Shown here in pieces: positions 48,835 through 57,484 of a DNA stretch of 64,000 nucleotides. The first letter of the stretch is position 1; each line of letters begins with the position of its first letter. The notes beneath the pieces were generated by a model. That model searched no databases and was not told the origin of the DNA. It was given only the letters and a program-made list of their open reading frames with translations. Location of the stretch: positions 4,898,001 to 4,962,000 of the forward strand of contig NZ_JACHDS010000001.1 in the NCBI RefSeq assembly GCF_014201195.1, written 5' to 3'. Origin of the DNA: Nocardiopsis mwathae. Lineage in GTDB: Bacteria; Actinomycetota; Actinomycetes; Streptosporangiales; Streptosporangiaceae. The translations under genes and the position numbers were made by a program.

Positions 48835-49168
48835 CTGGGTGCCTTTCCGTTGCGATTACGTGCGGTCCCACGTTACCCGCCGTCGTCAGGGGACGGCCGC
48901 TCCCCCGGACCATCGGGCAGCCTGAGCGGACCCGTCCGATCGGGGCTCAACAGGGCCAGGCGAGCGAATGCGGGTGACCGTCGCGTCGCGTGTCGAACCG
49001 TCGATTCGTGGACGGAGTGGACGTATGTTGAGATACCAGGGGAGATAACACAGGGATAACGGCTGCGCCCGAGCCGTACGACCAGGTCCGAATAGCCGAA
49101 CATACGCATAAGGACCGGCACGAACGGGCAGGGGGCTACCCACATCCGTCATCGCATGGGAGGTCATT
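48835..49168. other. Intergenic region between divergent genes
   Basis: These 334 bases lie between divergent cyclophilin and hypothetical genes and should contain both promoters. I see no RNA gene or clear operator in it. Confidence 0.4.
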
Positions 49169-49867
49169 GTGCGCAAGAAGCTCAAGCGTCGCGCGGGCAA
49201 CGCCGAGGCCGAGGCGGCTCTCGCCCGCCTGCAGGAAGTCGCGCGCGAGCAGGCCGAACGTCTCGGACCCTACGCAGGCCAGGCCAAGGAGAGCGCCGCC
49301 CAGGGGCTGCTGCAGGCCCGCGGCTGGACGGCACCGCGCCTGGAGACCGCCGCGCACCGTGTCGAGGACACCGTCGCACCGCGCGTCGCCGACCTGCTCA
49401 CCGCGGCGGCGGCCCGCGTGGAGCCCAACCGGGCGCGCCGCCGCATGATCACCGCTCGCAAGAACGGGCGCCGGATCCCACGCGTCGTCGTCTTCGCCGG
49501 GGTGGCCGCCATGGGTGCGGCGGTGCTGTACGGGGTGCTCAAGCTGCGCCAGGCGTCGCAGGACGCGGAGTGGCAGGAAAACCTCGACCAGGCCCGCGAG
49601 CAGGTGCGCGAGACGCGCGACAAGCTCGTCGGCAAGGCGGAGGAGGCCAAGGAGAAGGTGTCCAAGGCCGCGTCGGATCTCAGGGACGAAGCCGGGGACA
49701 AGGCGGAGGAAGCCCGTGAGAAGGCGTCCAAGACCGCCTCTCAGGCCAGGAAGAAGGTCGAGGAGGCCGGGGACACGGCCGCCAAGACGGCCACGGAGGT
49801 GAAGGAGAAGGCCGAGGAGAAGGCGGAGGAAGCCGCCCAGGAGCTCAACGGCCGCGTCAAGAAGTGA
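49169..49867 (+). CDS. Membrane protein with LEA-like 11-mer repeats (DUF5324-like)
   Basis: This 232-residue protein has a basic, helical N-terminal half (AALARLQEVAREQAERLGPY). One transmembrane segment lies near residue 115 (RVVVFAGVAAMGAAVLYGVL). The C-terminal 95 residues are highly charged Lys/Glu/Ala repeats (GKAEEAKEKVSKAASDLRD, DKAEEAREKASKTASQARK), predicted to be a long amphipathic or coiled helix. Function is unknown; similar actinobacterial proteins sit near crgA/cyclophilin. GTG start. Confidence 0.82.
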   Translation: MRKKLKRRAGNAEAEAALARLQEVAREQAERLGPYAGQAKESAAQGLLQARGWTAPRLETAAHRVEDTVAPRVADLLTAAAARVEPNRARRRMITARKNGRRIPRVVVFAGVAAMGAAVLYGVLKLRQASQDAEWQENLDQAREQVRETRDKLVGKAEEAKEKVSKAASDLRDEAGDKAEEAREKASKTASQARKKVEEAGDTAAKTATEVKEKAEEKAEEAAQELNGRVKK

Positions 49868-49963
49868 CGGCACCCACCGGTCCGGCGATCGGCGCCACCG
49901 CGCCGGTGGCGGGGCCGGTGGCGGCGGGGGCCGTCGCCGCGGGGACGGCGGCCGCGGCGACGG

Positions 49964-50620
49964 TCAATCCTTGACGGCCCGCCAGGTGAAGGGGTACTTC
50001 CAGCGCCCGCCGACCAGGGCGACGAGTCCGGCGATCGCCGGCATGAAGACCCACCCGATCATCATGAGCACCCACAGGATGGCGGGGATGACCAGCCACG
50101 CCAGGCCGATCATCACGATCGACGCGATCAGAACGGTGAGCTGGTAGTTGAGCGCCTCATAGGCGTGCCTCCGCACATAGGGGGAGGTGCGCCCGCTGGC
50201 GAGCACGACGATCAGCGGACCCAGCGCGCTCAGGAAGTACCCGGAGACGTGACCGCCGGCGGCCAGCAGCCGTTCCGAGCCGTTCGGCGGCGCTTCGGGC
50301 TGCCCGGGCTGCGCCGGGGGCACGGCGGAGGCGTGTGGCGCCGGGGACTGGTGCGCGTTGCGCGGGACGATGTCGTTGAACAGCGGTTCGAGGTCGGCCG
50401 GGAACTTGGCCTTCATCGCGAGCCCGAGCCGCTCCTCGAACTCCTCGTCGTCCAGGCGCCCGTCGGCGTAGGCCTCTTTCAGCGTCTCGGCTGCGGCGTC
50501 ACGCTCGGCATGCGTCAGGCGGATGGCCGGCTGGGCGGGATCCCACCTGCGATCGGGCACCCTCCCGTCGCGGCCGCCGTGACCCGGTGAGGACATCGGT
50601 TCATGCACTGCCACACTCAC
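49964..50620 (-). CDS. DUF1707-DUF4870 membrane protein
   Basis: This 218-residue protein has a DUF1707 domain near the N-terminus (RLTHAERDAAAETLKEAYAD, GRLDDEEFEERL, then DLEPLFNDI). After a Pro-rich linker comes a DUF4870-type domain with about three membrane helices (YFLSALGPLIVVLASGRTSP, VLIASIVMIGLAWLVI, WVFMPAIAGLVALVGG). Function is unknown; DUF1707 often accompanies regulatory or envelope domains. Confidence 0.85.
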   Translation of the reverse strand: MSVAVHEPMSSPGHGGRDGRVPDRRWDPAQPAIRLTHAERDAAAETLKEAYADGRLDDEEFEERLGLAMKAKFPADLEPLFNDIVPRNAHQSPAPHASAVPPAQPGQPEAPPNGSERLLAAGGHVSGYFLSALGPLIVVLASGRTSPYVRRHAYEALNYQLTVLIASIVMIGLAWLVIPAILWVLMMIGWVFMPAIAGLVALVGGRWKYPFTWRAVKD

Positions 50621-50910
50621 TCCTCACAGACCACCGGATACCGCGCCCAAGGCCCGGCGGGACAAAGTCCTCCCACACTCAATGCTCCCCTCCATAATGC
50701 GCCCGGCCCGCCGGCCAGACCATGGGGGATAGCCCTGAGAAGACCCTGGTTCACCTGAGGACCAGTGCCGACGATAGTCGGATGCGCACCCACAACCATG
50801 TGGAGGGGAGTCCGGATGTGCTCGATGAAGCCAATACCTCGGGTGTCTAGCCTCCAGAACCAAGCAACAACCTGCACGTGAGGCGGAGATCCAGATCCGT
50901 CAAGAGGACG

Positions 50911-51831
50911 TCACAGACTCAGCATGCGCAATGGCCCGGTGCGGGTGATTTCGACGATCCGTTCGGCGGTGAGCCCTGCCTCGGTGAAGCAGCGCTGCGT
51001 CCAGTCCATCCAGGGCCCTATGTCCATCTGGGATGGCTGGCCAAGGTCGGAGCTGTACACCACCCTGGGAAGGCGGGAGAGAACGGCGGCGAAGTCAGAC
51101 CAGCTCTGGTAATCGAGCAGCCGCGTGAGCGCGGTCTGCTCCGCCCACACCTGATCCGGTGCGGCTACCTCCACAAGGTCCTGGTAGGCCAGCCCGGTCA
51201 TGGGATTGGCCGGCTGGTTGAGCAAGAGACGGGGCAGGTCCAGCCGTACCGCCTCCTCGACCAGCAGCCGTACCTCATATCCGTTGCTATGGCCGGTGGA
51301 GATGACTATCGGCAAGTCGCGGGCGGCGTGCAGCAGTGCACGGACGTCGCGGCGAAGAACTCGACCATCTTGAGTGACGGTCAGCGGGCGTAGGCCTTCG
51401 GCCAACAGTGGGTGTGAGGGGCTTCGGCGCAGGCGGCTGCGGTGGGCACGGCCGGTGACTGTGGGCAAGTGGACGATCAGGCGCAGTCCGCTGTCGTCAC
51501 CGTGCTGGATGACAGCCTGCTCCACTGCCCGCAGGTCAAAGCCGCCAGCGAGATCGTTGAGCACGAGTGAGCCGGAGACGGGGAGGCCTTGCTGTCGGGC
51601 CTCCCATGCCTGGGCAGCAGTCGAGCCGAGGTGGTTCTTCAGAACGACCCAGCCGCCGTGCTCCGCGTAGATCGCAGCGGCAGTGGCGGCATGATGGCGA
51701 CGCACGTACGCGTCCGGTCCGACGTGGTAGTGGACGTCGATGAAGCGCGCTTCGTAGGCAGAAAGCTGGTCGGTCTGTGCAGTGAGGCAGTCGCCCTTTC
51801 CTGCCTCAGCAGACTCAGAGGTCACCATCAT
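50911..51831 (-). CDS. DUF6282-like amidohydrolase-type metal hydrolase
   Basis: This roughly 306-residue protein shows amidohydrolase-like features: FIDVHYHVGPDAYVRRHH (HxH metal motif), WVVLKNHLGSTAA, VISTGHSNGYEVRLLVEEAV, and a late Asp in RVVYSSDLGQPSQMDIGPW. DUF6282 is my best match by pattern. The reaction is unknown; hydrolysis or decarboxylation of a small acid fits the neighbours. ATG at 51831 follows GGGAGGACGGGGG and overlaps the RraA-like gene by 17 bases. It is the last gene of the operon. Confidence 0.72.
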   Translation of the reverse strand: MMVTSESAEAGKGDCLTAQTDQLSAYEARFIDVHYHVGPDAYVRRHHAATAAAIYAEHGGWVVLKNHLGSTAAQAWEARQQGLPVSGSLVLNDLAGGFDLRAVEQAVIQHGDDSGLRLIVHLPTVTGRAHRSRLRRSPSHPLLAEGLRPLTVTQDGRVLRRDVRALLHAARDLPIVISTGHSNGYEVRLLVEEAVRLDLPRLLLNQPANPMTGLAYQDLVEVAAPDQVWAEQTALTRLLDYQSWSDFAAVLSRLPRVVYSSDLGQPSQMDIGPWMDWTQRCFTEAGLTAERIVEITRTGPLRMLSL

Positions 51832-52537
51832 CGCCCCCGTCCTCCCACGGCCGCGCGTAGCCGAAGCGGGCGCGTGCCGCGTCCAGCCTGCTGCCACCAA
51901 GGACAGCTCGGCGGATACGGGACTCCGTACGTTCCACAGCTTCGGCACGTCGGATGACTTCCGGAAGCGCAGAAGCTGGGATGCGCAGCGCCCCGTTGTC
52001 GTCAGCGAACACCCAGTCACCCGGCGCGACCACCGTGCCCTCGATGTCTACCTGCACACCGGTGCGGTCCAGCACGACGCGGTTCTTACCGCTGACCATC
52101 GTCACTGCCGTACTGAACAGCGGGTAGCCCAGGGCACGGCCTTCTCGCACATCTCGTACCGAGCCGTTCACGACCGTACCTGCCACGCCGTTTTCCTGGG
52201 CGACCGTGCTGAGTAGGGAGCCCCAGTTGGTACAGGTGCGGCTGCCGCCATTGTCAACGACGATGACCGAGCCGGCGGGTACTTCATCGATGTAGTTGGC
52301 GGCATTGCGAAAACCGGCAGTGTCCGCAACGGGCCGATAGCGGACGGTGAACGCGGGTCCGCAAGCCACGGTGCCCGGGGTTCGGGGTCTGATATGGGGC
52401 AGCATGAACGGTGCGGCGTGCAGACTGTCCATGGCGTGGAGACTGTCCATCGCGTCGGAGACAGCGGCCGTGTCCAGCCGGGACATTCGCTCGCGTAGCG
52501 CTTCGAAGTCAGGGTGTGCGGGAGCAAGAGCAGTCAT
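51815..52537 (-). CDS. RraA-family HMG/CHA-type aldolase or decarboxylase
   Basis: This 240-residue RraA-fold protein has SVIVVDNGGSRTCTNWGSLL, VAGTVVNGSVRDVREGRALG (the Arg-Asp-x-x-Glu aldolase motif) and FADDNGALRIPAS. Enzymes with this motif cleave 4-hydroxy-4-methyl-2-oxoglutarate-type keto acids or decarboxylate oxaloacetate. That makes it an enzyme rather than an RNase E inhibitor. A six-residue block, MDSLHA, is tandemly repeated near residue 30. It overlaps its neighbours by four and 17 bases. Confidence 0.85.
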   Translation of the reverse strand: MTALAPAHPDFEALRERMSRLDTAAVSDAMDSLHAMDSLHAAPFMLPHIRPRTPGTVACGPAFTVRYRPVADTAGFRNAANYIDEVPAGSVIVVDNGGSRTCTNWGSLLSTVAQENGVAGTVVNGSVRDVREGRALGYPLFSTAVTMVSGKNRVVLDRTGVQVDIEGTVVAPGDWVFADDNGALRIPASALPEVIRRAEAVERTESRIRRAVLGGSRLDAARARFGYARPWEDGGDDGDL

Positions 52538-54744
52538 TCGGATACCTCCGGGACGCGGTGGTCAGTGAGGTGCCGGACAACGGACCATCCAGCAAACTCG
52601 GTGAAGTAGGTGCCGACCTCGGCTCCGCGATTGGGAATGGTCAGTCCACGTGTGCGCTCGCCGGATGCGTCGCGAACCGTACAGCTCAGGGCGACTGTGC
52701 CGGTGTAGTTCTCGCGGTCCCCGTCCTGCCATGTCCCGGACAGGGCGACGCTGAGGGTCTGCGAGCCGCTGCTACGGCGTTCCTCGGCCAGCTTGGCAGC
52801 GAAGGCGCCTTCAGTGAGCTGGTCATCGATGTCCAGCGCCAGGTCGTGTTGGTCCAACAGCAGTGCCAACTCCTGGACAGCCGTGCGGTGCTGGTCGGTA
52901 ACGATGTAGTCCATCAGCGCGGAGTCCACGCGCTTAGCGAGGGTGCCGACCGCGTCTGCCGAGCCGTCCAGCCGGATATCGACGTACGGGTAGTGCCAGC
53001 GATAGGCCGACTTGATCGGCAGCCGACTGTCCCGAACAAGCTCGTCCACCAAAGCCGCCACATCTGCCTCGATGATGCCGAGCGTGCGCCGGAAGACCGT
53101 GGTCCTCTCGGGCTGGCGAGGCAGGTGTGCGAGGGCCTCGTGCATTGCCTCCGCCAGCATCGGGAGGCATTCCCGGGGCGGGCCAGGAAGCATGATCACT
53201 ACGCTCCCCTGGGCCTCGGCGCGGCATCCCCATGCCGACCCGTTGGGGTTCGGGAGCAGCTCGGCGCCCTCAGGGAACAGGGCTTGGCGGCGGTTGTCGA
53301 CGTGGATAGCGACACCGAAGCGGGTAAGGCGTTCCACGACACCCTGCCAGGCTCGCTCTCTGTGCTCCAGGGGACGATTGAGCGCGCGGGCTACGGCACT
53401 GCGGGTCACATCATCCGAAGTGGGGCCAAGTCCCCCCATGACCACGATGACGTCGTCGCGCCCGAGGCAGCCTTGGATCGTGTCCGAGATCGCGGCCTCG
53501 TCGTCGCGGACGGTGTGGCGAACTCGGACCGCAATCCCGTGCTCGCCGAGTACCCGTGAAGCGTTCCTTCCATTGGAGTCCTCCAGGTCACCGCTGAGGA
53601 GCTCGTCACCGATGGACAGGATCGCGGCCGTGGGCATGTCCGGCGCCGAACGACAGGCGTCGATGATTGACGCTGCTGCCTCGGTCGTCGTGGCGGTACC
53701 GCCGAGATCGTAGGTCACCCGGTCGCGGCGGCGGGCCACGTGCCTTACGGCCTCCTGAATGCCCTCGGCCTCACTGGCAAAGCCGAGATGCTCCAGCATC
53801 AGACCGATGGTCAGGAACGCGGCAGCAGGGTTGGCGCGCCCCTGACCTGCCATGGCCGGGGCACTGCCGTGCACCGGCTCGAAGTAGCCGCCGGCTTCGC
53901 CGATGTTGGCGCTGGCGGCCAGACCCAGCCCACCCATGACGCCACCGCCGAGGTCGGAGAGGATGTCACCGAACATGTTCTCGGCAACAACGACGCCGAA
54001 GCGTTCAGGACGACGCACCATCCACAACGCGACCGCGTCCACATTGAGCACCTCAGAGATGATCTCCGGGTAGTCCGCGGCGATCGTCTCCAGACGCTGG
54101 CGGACGTAGGCGCTGCTATGCCGTAGAACGTTGGGCTTGTCTGCGAGAGTGACCCGCTCGTAGCCACGGTGACGGGCGGTTTCGAAGGCGAACCGCAGGA
54201 TGCGGTCCAAGCCGTGCGATGTCTGAAGGCGGATGCTGGCCGTGGTGTCGGCATGACCGCTGCGGAGCACGTTGGGATGTTCGGCGACCAGGGGCCACAT
54301 CTCGTCCGGTACGTCGCGGAAATCGAGACCCGCATACAGCCCCTCTGTGTTCTCCCGGACCACGCAGAAGCGGTAGGGAGTACCGCCGCCGAGGTAGTTC
54401 TCCACGGGGCGAAGGTTTGCGAACAGGTCCAGTTGCTGGCGCAGTTGGATGATCGGCGAGACATACTGCGCCCCGCGCTTGCGCAGTTCGGGCTCCAGTT
54501 GCGCTGCTGCCTCGCGAGGCGGCTTACTCGTGGTGGCTCCCAGCAGAACGGCGTCGCTGCGGCTGATCAGCTCCCATGTGCGGTCCGGCACGGGGTTTCC
54601 CTCTGCGCGCCAGCACTCCCAACCGATGTCGCCGAATTCCAGATCGAGGGGTACGCCGAGGTACTCGATCACCGGAAGCGCGGCATCCAGGACTTCCGGC
54701 CCGATCCCATCACCAGGCAGTACTGCGATGGTCTTGCGGTTCAT
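52534..54744 (-). CDS. Isopropylmalate/isocitrate-type dehydrogenase fused to CinA-like domain
   Basis: This 736-residue fusion begins with a beta-decarboxylating dehydrogenase (about residues 1-368): VLPGDGIGPEV, VVRENTEGLYAG, ENMFGDILSDLGGG and EPVHGSAPAMAGQGRANP. From MPTAAILSIGDELLSGDLED a CinA/MoaB-type domain follows: VVMGGLGPTSDDVTRSAVAR, LPNPNGSAWGC and VIMLPGPPRECLP. The last 110 residues only weakly recall a CinA amidase domain. The frame is open across the junction, with no stop or frameshift. Tartrate/malate-type substrates are possible for the first half. I know of no established role for this pairing. Confidence 0.87.
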   Translation of the reverse strand: MNRKTIAVLPGDGIGPEVLDAALPVIEYLGVPLDLEFGDIGWECWRAEGNPVPDRTWELISRSDAVLLGATTSKPPREAAAQLEPELRKRGAQYVSPIIQLRQQLDLFANLRPVENYLGGGTPYRFCVVRENTEGLYAGLDFRDVPDEMWPLVAEHPNVLRSGHADTTASIRLQTSHGLDRILRFAFETARHRGYERVTLADKPNVLRHSSAYVRQRLETIAADYPEIISEVLNVDAVALWMVRRPERFGVVVAENMFGDILSDLGGGVMGGLGLAASANIGEAGGYFEPVHGSAPAMAGQGRANPAAAFLTIGLMLEHLGFASEAEGIQEAVRHVARRRDRVTYDLGGTATTTEAAASIIDACRSAPDMPTAAILSIGDELLSGDLEDSNGRNASRVLGEHGIAVRVRHTVRDDEAAISDTIQGCLGRDDVIVVMGGLGPTSDDVTRSAVARALNRPLEHRERAWQGVVERLTRFGVAIHVDNRRQALFPEGAELLPNPNGSAWGCRAEAQGSVVIMLPGPPRECLPMLAEAMHEALAHLPRQPERTTVFRRTLGIIEADVAALVDELVRDSRLPIKSAYRWHYPYVDIRLDGSADAVGTLAKRVDSALMDYIVTDQHRTAVQELALLLDQHDLALDIDDQLTEGAFAAKLAEERRSSGSQTLSVALSGTWQDGDRENYTGTVALSCTVRDASGERTRGLTIPNRGAEVGTYFTEFAGWSVVRHLTDHRVPEVSE

Positions 54745-55580
54745 GTTTTGTCGTTTTCTACAAATTGAGCAACGGCGTTGCTGGTCAGGTCAGGTTGGTC
54801 CGCCCACGGACGCATACCCGCACGTGGGATACCCGTGTACCCGTGGTTCGACTGTGTCCCGGTGGCGAGGTGCGTGCGCTGTACGAGCAGCGACTGTTCG
54901 CCGTACACGTGCAGCAGAGATCCAGGGAAGCCCCGGACACTGGAACGGACATCGAGATCGCGCAGGAGCCGCAGGCCTGCGGCCAGTCGTCGGCCTGCTC
55001 GCTCCTGCTCATGCGAATCCGGTCGCTCAATGCTGTCGCTGTCGCGACCCGACCCGACGCCCTCCGGCTGGTGGTCAGGGCCCCTCACGACCTCACCGAG
55101 CCGACGCAGCGCTGCGGCCAAGCCGCACGTTCCAACGGTGGCGGCGATCCCTTCCAGCCTGGAATTCAGAGCGTCGTCGGCGACGGTGGGGGCGGACAGG
55201 AGCAGGACCTTCGCCTGGTGCGTCCATTCCTGAGCGAGGATCGACTGTACGACCGCCCCGCCAAGCGCGTTTCCGACCAGAACGTCTGGCGCGGCGTCAC
55301 TGCTCGACGCGAGCAGCCGCACCCACCGATCCGCCAGGGTGCCCAGGTCATCGCCCTCTCTCCAGATCGACAGCGTGTCGTACACGGTGATCCGGTGCCC
55401 CGAACCGAGCAGGGATTCTGCGATGCGCTGGAAGAAAGCGCCATGGTCCCAACGGGGCAGCACTGGACTCAGGACAACCGCGTGGAGCGGTGCACCACCC
55501 TCGCCAAGGAGAAGGCGGGCAGGCACAGCGGTCGGGTTCTCCACCTGCACAGGTCCCGCTACCGGAGGACGTGGCGTCAC
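54741..55580 (-). CDS. Alpha/beta-hydrolase-fold protein lacking the serine nucleophile
   Basis: This 279-residue protein has the alpha/beta-hydrolase plan: HAVVLSPVLPRWDHGAFFQR, VYDTLSIW, then DVLVGNALGGAVVQSI at the nucleophile elbow and LLHVYGEQSLLVQ late. The elbow reads G-N-A-L-G instead of G-x-S-x-G, so the nucleophile is replaced by Ala. No catalytic His is obvious at the C-terminus. A non-hydrolytic or binding role is likely. It overlaps both neighbours by four bases. Confidence 0.72.
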   Translation of the reverse strand: MTPRPPVAGPVQVENPTAVPARLLLGEGGAPLHAVVLSPVLPRWDHGAFFQRIAESLLGSGHRITVYDTLSIWREGDDLGTLADRWVRLLASSSDAAPDVLVGNALGGAVVQSILAQEWTHQAKVLLLSAPTVADDALNSRLEGIAATVGTCGLAAALRRLGEVVRGPDHQPEGVGSGRDSDSIERPDSHEQERAGRRLAAGLRLLRDLDVRSSVRGFPGSLLHVYGEQSLLVQRTHLATGTQSNHGYTGIPRAGMRPWADQPDLTSNAVAQFVENDKT

Positions 55581-56509
55581 CGGGCCCCCGCAGCCTTCAG
55601 TTCGCGAGCTGCCGAGAAGGCGTCACCGATCCAATGCGTGGGCAGCTTGCTGCGCTCTTCGACGGACAGGTCGAAGTGACCCAGGATCAGGTCAGGCAAT
55701 GGAAGAGAAGGCACGGCCTCTTCGAATTCCGCCTCCATGCCATGGGCGAGACTCAGGATTCGGCCCAGGTCATATCCCTGTCCCCGCCCGTGGCGAGCGA
55801 GGTAGGCGACCCATTGTTCAGTGACGAGGTTGCCCGGCCCCTTACCCATCCCGAGCACGGAGGAGTCGATCCAGGTCGCTCCCGCATCCACCGCGGCAAT
55901 CGCGTTGGAAAGCGCCAGACCGAGGTTGTTGTGCGCGTGCAGGCCGATAGCCGCATCGGTCACCGACCGGACCAGAGTGACAAGTTCGGATACCTCATGC
56001 GGTAGCAGGCTGCCATTGGAGTCGGCCAGGTATACGACGTCAGCACCAGCATCACCGGACATCGCAGCGAGCTCCGCCAGTCGACGTCGCGGAAGTTGGC
56101 TGACTCGCGTGATGTTGACAGTGGTACTGAAGCCAAGGTCTGCGGCCTGCGAAAGCATGGCCAAACCAGGTCCGGGCGCGCCGGACGGCAGGCAGAACCG
56201 CACTAGCCGGATGCCGGCCTCGTACATACGAGGCAGGTCGTCCTCCGTGATGTTCTTGGGGTGGAGGATCATACAGAGTCGTTCCGGGGCGACCACGTCG
56301 GCAATCGCACGAATGTAGTCGTCTGCTCCCAACCCGGTGATGCCGATATCTGGCATGGGCTTGAATGAACCGTTCCGATATCCGATCTCGATCCACTCCA
56401 TCCCCGCAGCGGCACTCTCCTTGGCATGGCGAATCGCGTAGTCGAGTGGGAATTCAAAGTTGTTCCTGTATCCACCGTCGCGCAGAGTGACGTCAAGATT
56501 GGTAATCAT
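55577..56509 (-). CDS. HMGL-like (DmpG-type) aldolase/synthase
   Basis: This 310-residue TIM-barrel enzyme has the metal and substrate signature DVTLRDGGYRNNFEF, SNGSLLPHEVSELV, and GLHAHNNLGLALSNAIAAVD (HxH metal site), then DSSVLGMGKGPGN. Relatives include 4-hydroxy-2-oxovalerate aldolase, HMG-CoA lyase and homocitrate synthase. The NLDVTLRDGGYRN start resembles the aldolase branch. ATG at 56509 follows GGAGGGA. It is the first gene of the operon. The C-terminal DmpG communication domain appears absent. Confidence 0.85.
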   Translation of the reverse strand: MITNLDVTLRDGGYRNNFEFPLDYAIRHAKESAAAGMEWIEIGYRNGSFKPMPDIGITGLGADDYIRAIADVVAPERLCMILHPKNITEDDLPRMYEAGIRLVRFCLPSGAPGPGLAMLSQAADLGFSTTVNITRVSQLPRRRLAELAAMSGDAGADVVYLADSNGSLLPHEVSELVTLVRSVTDAAIGLHAHNNLGLALSNAIAAVDAGATWIDSSVLGMGKGPGNLVTEQWVAYLARHGRGQGYDLGRILSLAHGMEAEFEEAVPSLPLPDLILGHFDLSVEERSKLPTHWIGDAFSAARELKAAGAR

Positions 56510-57242
56510 TTTCCCTCCATATGACCTCATCAGGTTCAATGCTTGGCCGAGGCGACTATGGCGGCTGACAAAGAATGTTCTCCGGCTATAACCAAGCCCA
56601 GCAGGGCAGCCCGCGAGAAATACCGTTGCCTCCGCCGAAACCGCCCACCTGGGCCCCTCGCCCGACGCTTCGACCTGCCTGCTTCTCGCACCGCCCCCAG
56701 ACTCAGGACACGCAGGCACCAGGCCACACGAACGCGAAGACCCGCTTGCGTGACCTCGCACTCCCCCTTGTGGCCCTCGATAGCAGCGGGACGCCCGTTC
56801 AGGATGCAAACCCCATCGACCGCAAGCGGATGAACTGTAAGCCAGAGACGACAAGCATGTCAACGAATGCAGACATTCCATCCGAATGCGTCAACTATGG
56901 CTGTCGCTGCGGGTGGGCCCTTTGGGCAGCTGAGGCCAGGAGTGGGGACCTTCGGGTGTTGCACCGACCTGGCGATTCGTCTGAGCATGAGCGTCGTCAC
57001 ATGGAGGGTCGCCCGACACAACCCAGCAGCACCGCCCGCCGCTGAGTAGAACCCAAGCTCATAGGCGTCCACCGCACCCGAACACCTCACCCTGGCCTCA
57101 TTAATCGCAATTCGTGATGAGTGTCAGCGCGATTTGCGTCTTGGACGTCACCTCACCTGCTGCTGAAGTGGTTCTCGCCGCCCCCGGTGGAGTAGCCGGG
57201 GGCCGCGTGTGATGAGACCACCCACGATCCCGGAGAATCCCG
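56510..57242. other. Gene-free divergent promoter region
   Basis: These 733 bases separate the minus-strand aldolase operon from the plus-strand tautomerase and MFS genes. No frame has recognisable features or a good ribosome-binding site. A LysR gene follows 1.7 kb downstream, so its operators may lie here, but I see no clear T-N11-A palindrome worth naming. Confidence 0.5.
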
Positions 57243-57440
57243 ATGCCTCTTATCCAGGTGCAGCAGACCCCCGGCAAGACCGCCGAGCAGAAGGCCGAAC
57301 TCGTCCGCGAACTGACCAACGCCTACGTACAGGCCACTGGCAGCAAGCCGGAAAGCGTGTGGGTGACCGTGCAGGAGATCGACACCGAAAGTTGGTCGAT
57401 CGCAGGAGAGACGCTCGCCGCCCGCGCCGCCAAGCGCTGA
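57243..57440 (+). CDS. 4-oxalocrotonate tautomerase-family protein
   Basis: This 65-residue tautomerase starts MPLIQVQQTPGKTAEQKAEL, exposing the catalytic Pro-1 after Met removal. The family's Arg near residue 11 is replaced by Gly/Lys (TPGKT). The C-terminal half has ESVWVTVQEIDTESWSIAGE. Family members convert enol and keto forms of unsaturated dicarboxylates or related acids. It is divergent from the aldolase operon and probably acts in the same pathway. Confidence 0.87.
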   Translation: MPLIQVQQTPGKTAEQKAELVRELTNAYVQATGSKPESVWVTVQEIDTESWSIAGETLAARAAKR

Positions 57441-57484
57441 TTCACCACTGATTGATCAGTGAGGCCAGGAGATTGACACGCTCG

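Noticed and set aside
56575-57045. 156-codon frame between the aldolase operon and the tautomerase
   Set aside because: No ribosome-binding site and composition like translated non-coding DNA, with no domain.
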